Shown here: positions 15,942 to 16,089 of the stretch, one piece after another
How the letters are laid out: every line of letters starts with the position of its first letter
How positions within the stretch are numbered: the stretch's first letter is position 1
NCBI GenBank assembly: GCA_025357975.1
Contig: JANYKY010000268.1
Coordinates: 1-16,089 of the forward strand
Reading direction: 5' to 3'
DNA length: 16,089 nt
Source: Gemmatimonadaceae bacterium
GTDB taxonomy: Bacteria > Gemmatimonadota > Gemmatimonadetes > Gemmatimonadales > Gemmatimonadaceae
Program-made: the position numbers and the translations under genes
The notes under the pieces: model-generated
Databases searched by the model: none
Seen by the model: only the letters and a program-made list of their open reading frames with translations
What the model was told of the DNA's origin: nothing

Positions 15942-16001
15942 GCTACCTCAAACTCACGTATCGCCGAGCACGACCTTGTCGAGCTCGGCGAATGAGGTAG
16001 C
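15942..16001. terminator. Nested hairpin between and within convergent 3' ends
   Basis: An outer 9-bp repeat, GCTACCTCA (15942-15950) with TGAGGTAGC (15993-16001), encloses a strong inner hairpin: CGCCGAGC (15962-15969) pairs with GCTCGGCG (15983-15990), then an A/A mismatch, 4 more pairs (CGAC/GTCG) and a CTT loop. It begins 8 nt after the peptidase stop and covers the last codons of the opposing gene. No U-tract follows directly on either strand, so intrinsic termination is only suggested. Confidence 0.4.
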
Positions 16002-16089
16002 GACGAAGTCGGCTTTTTCCGACACACTCGGACGGAGCACAAAACCAGTGAAAGCCGCAAAAGCATCTGCGGTGCCGCGCACCGCGAGG
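15954..16089 (-). CDS. 3' end of a probable HAD-family hydrolase, cut by the window edge
   Basis: A minus-strand frame is open from the right edge to a TGA at 15954-15956, about 44 residues. It reads LAVRGTADAFAAFTGFVLRP, then a Val/Ser/Glu/Lys segment, ADFVATSF, AELDKVVLG and two more residues. The pattern GTxxAFAAxTGF...ADFV..SFAEL resembles the C-terminus of HAD-superfamily phosphatases of the phosphoglycolate-phosphatase type, in which this tail follows the last catalytic Asp motif. The catalytic motifs are outside the window, so the family is a pattern-based guess. The gene converges on the peptidase gene with 20 nt between the stops. Confidence 0.5.
   Translation of the reverse strand, partial: LAVRGTADAFAAFTGFVLRPSVSEKADFVATSFAELDKVVLGDT

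Overview
The window looks like an ordinary chromosomal stretch from a non-phototrophic Gemmatimonadota (or close relative) bacterium. This rests on gene content: large TonB-dependent receptors with an N-terminal carboxypeptidase-regulatory-like domain, a lipoprotein of the reaction-centre cytochrome c family, a DUF4186 protein, a LURP-one-related/NfeD/flotillin operon and a short M49-type peptidase. The phylum is an inference, because no rRNA or marker gene is present. I see no tRNA, rRNA, CRISPR array, insertion sequence or prophage.

Region 1 (1-6944, minus strand) reads right to left. It holds a very large TonB-dependent receptor broken by one frameshift near 5611-5624, a secreted propeller-like protein, an FKBP-type prolyl isomerase lipoprotein, a DUF4186 protein and a small beta-barrel-like secreted protein. 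A further ORF runs off the left edge. Gaps are 40, 11 and 18 nt, then a probable 4-nt overlap, so this looks like one transcription unit. The receptor carries a C-terminal extension with two LTxxQ motifs, resembling the periplasmic chaperones Spy and CpxP. I regard this as the most interesting feature of the window.

Region 2 (6945-8511) has a dihaem cytochrome c lipoprotein on the plus strand, divergent from the receptor. It converges on an exported MsrA on the minus strand. Between the two lies a hairpin built on a 7-nt tandem repeat that can terminate in both directions.

Region 3 (8610-14145, minus strand) has a second, intact TonB-dependent receptor, followed by a LURP-one-related protein, an NfeD-like membrane protein with a His-rich loop, and a flotillin/SPFH protein. 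The last three are tightly spaced and probably form a membrane-organisation operon.

Region 4 (14257-16089) has an M49-like (dipeptidyl-peptidase III family) zinc peptidase on the plus strand, divergent from the second receptor. It converges on the 3' end of a probable HAD-family hydrolase that enters from the right edge.

Most products are predicted to be exported. The theme is cell-envelope physiology: outer-membrane uptake, periplasmic folding and repair (FKBP, MsrA, Spy-like domain), envelope electron transfer and membrane microdomains. I found no defence or mobile system.
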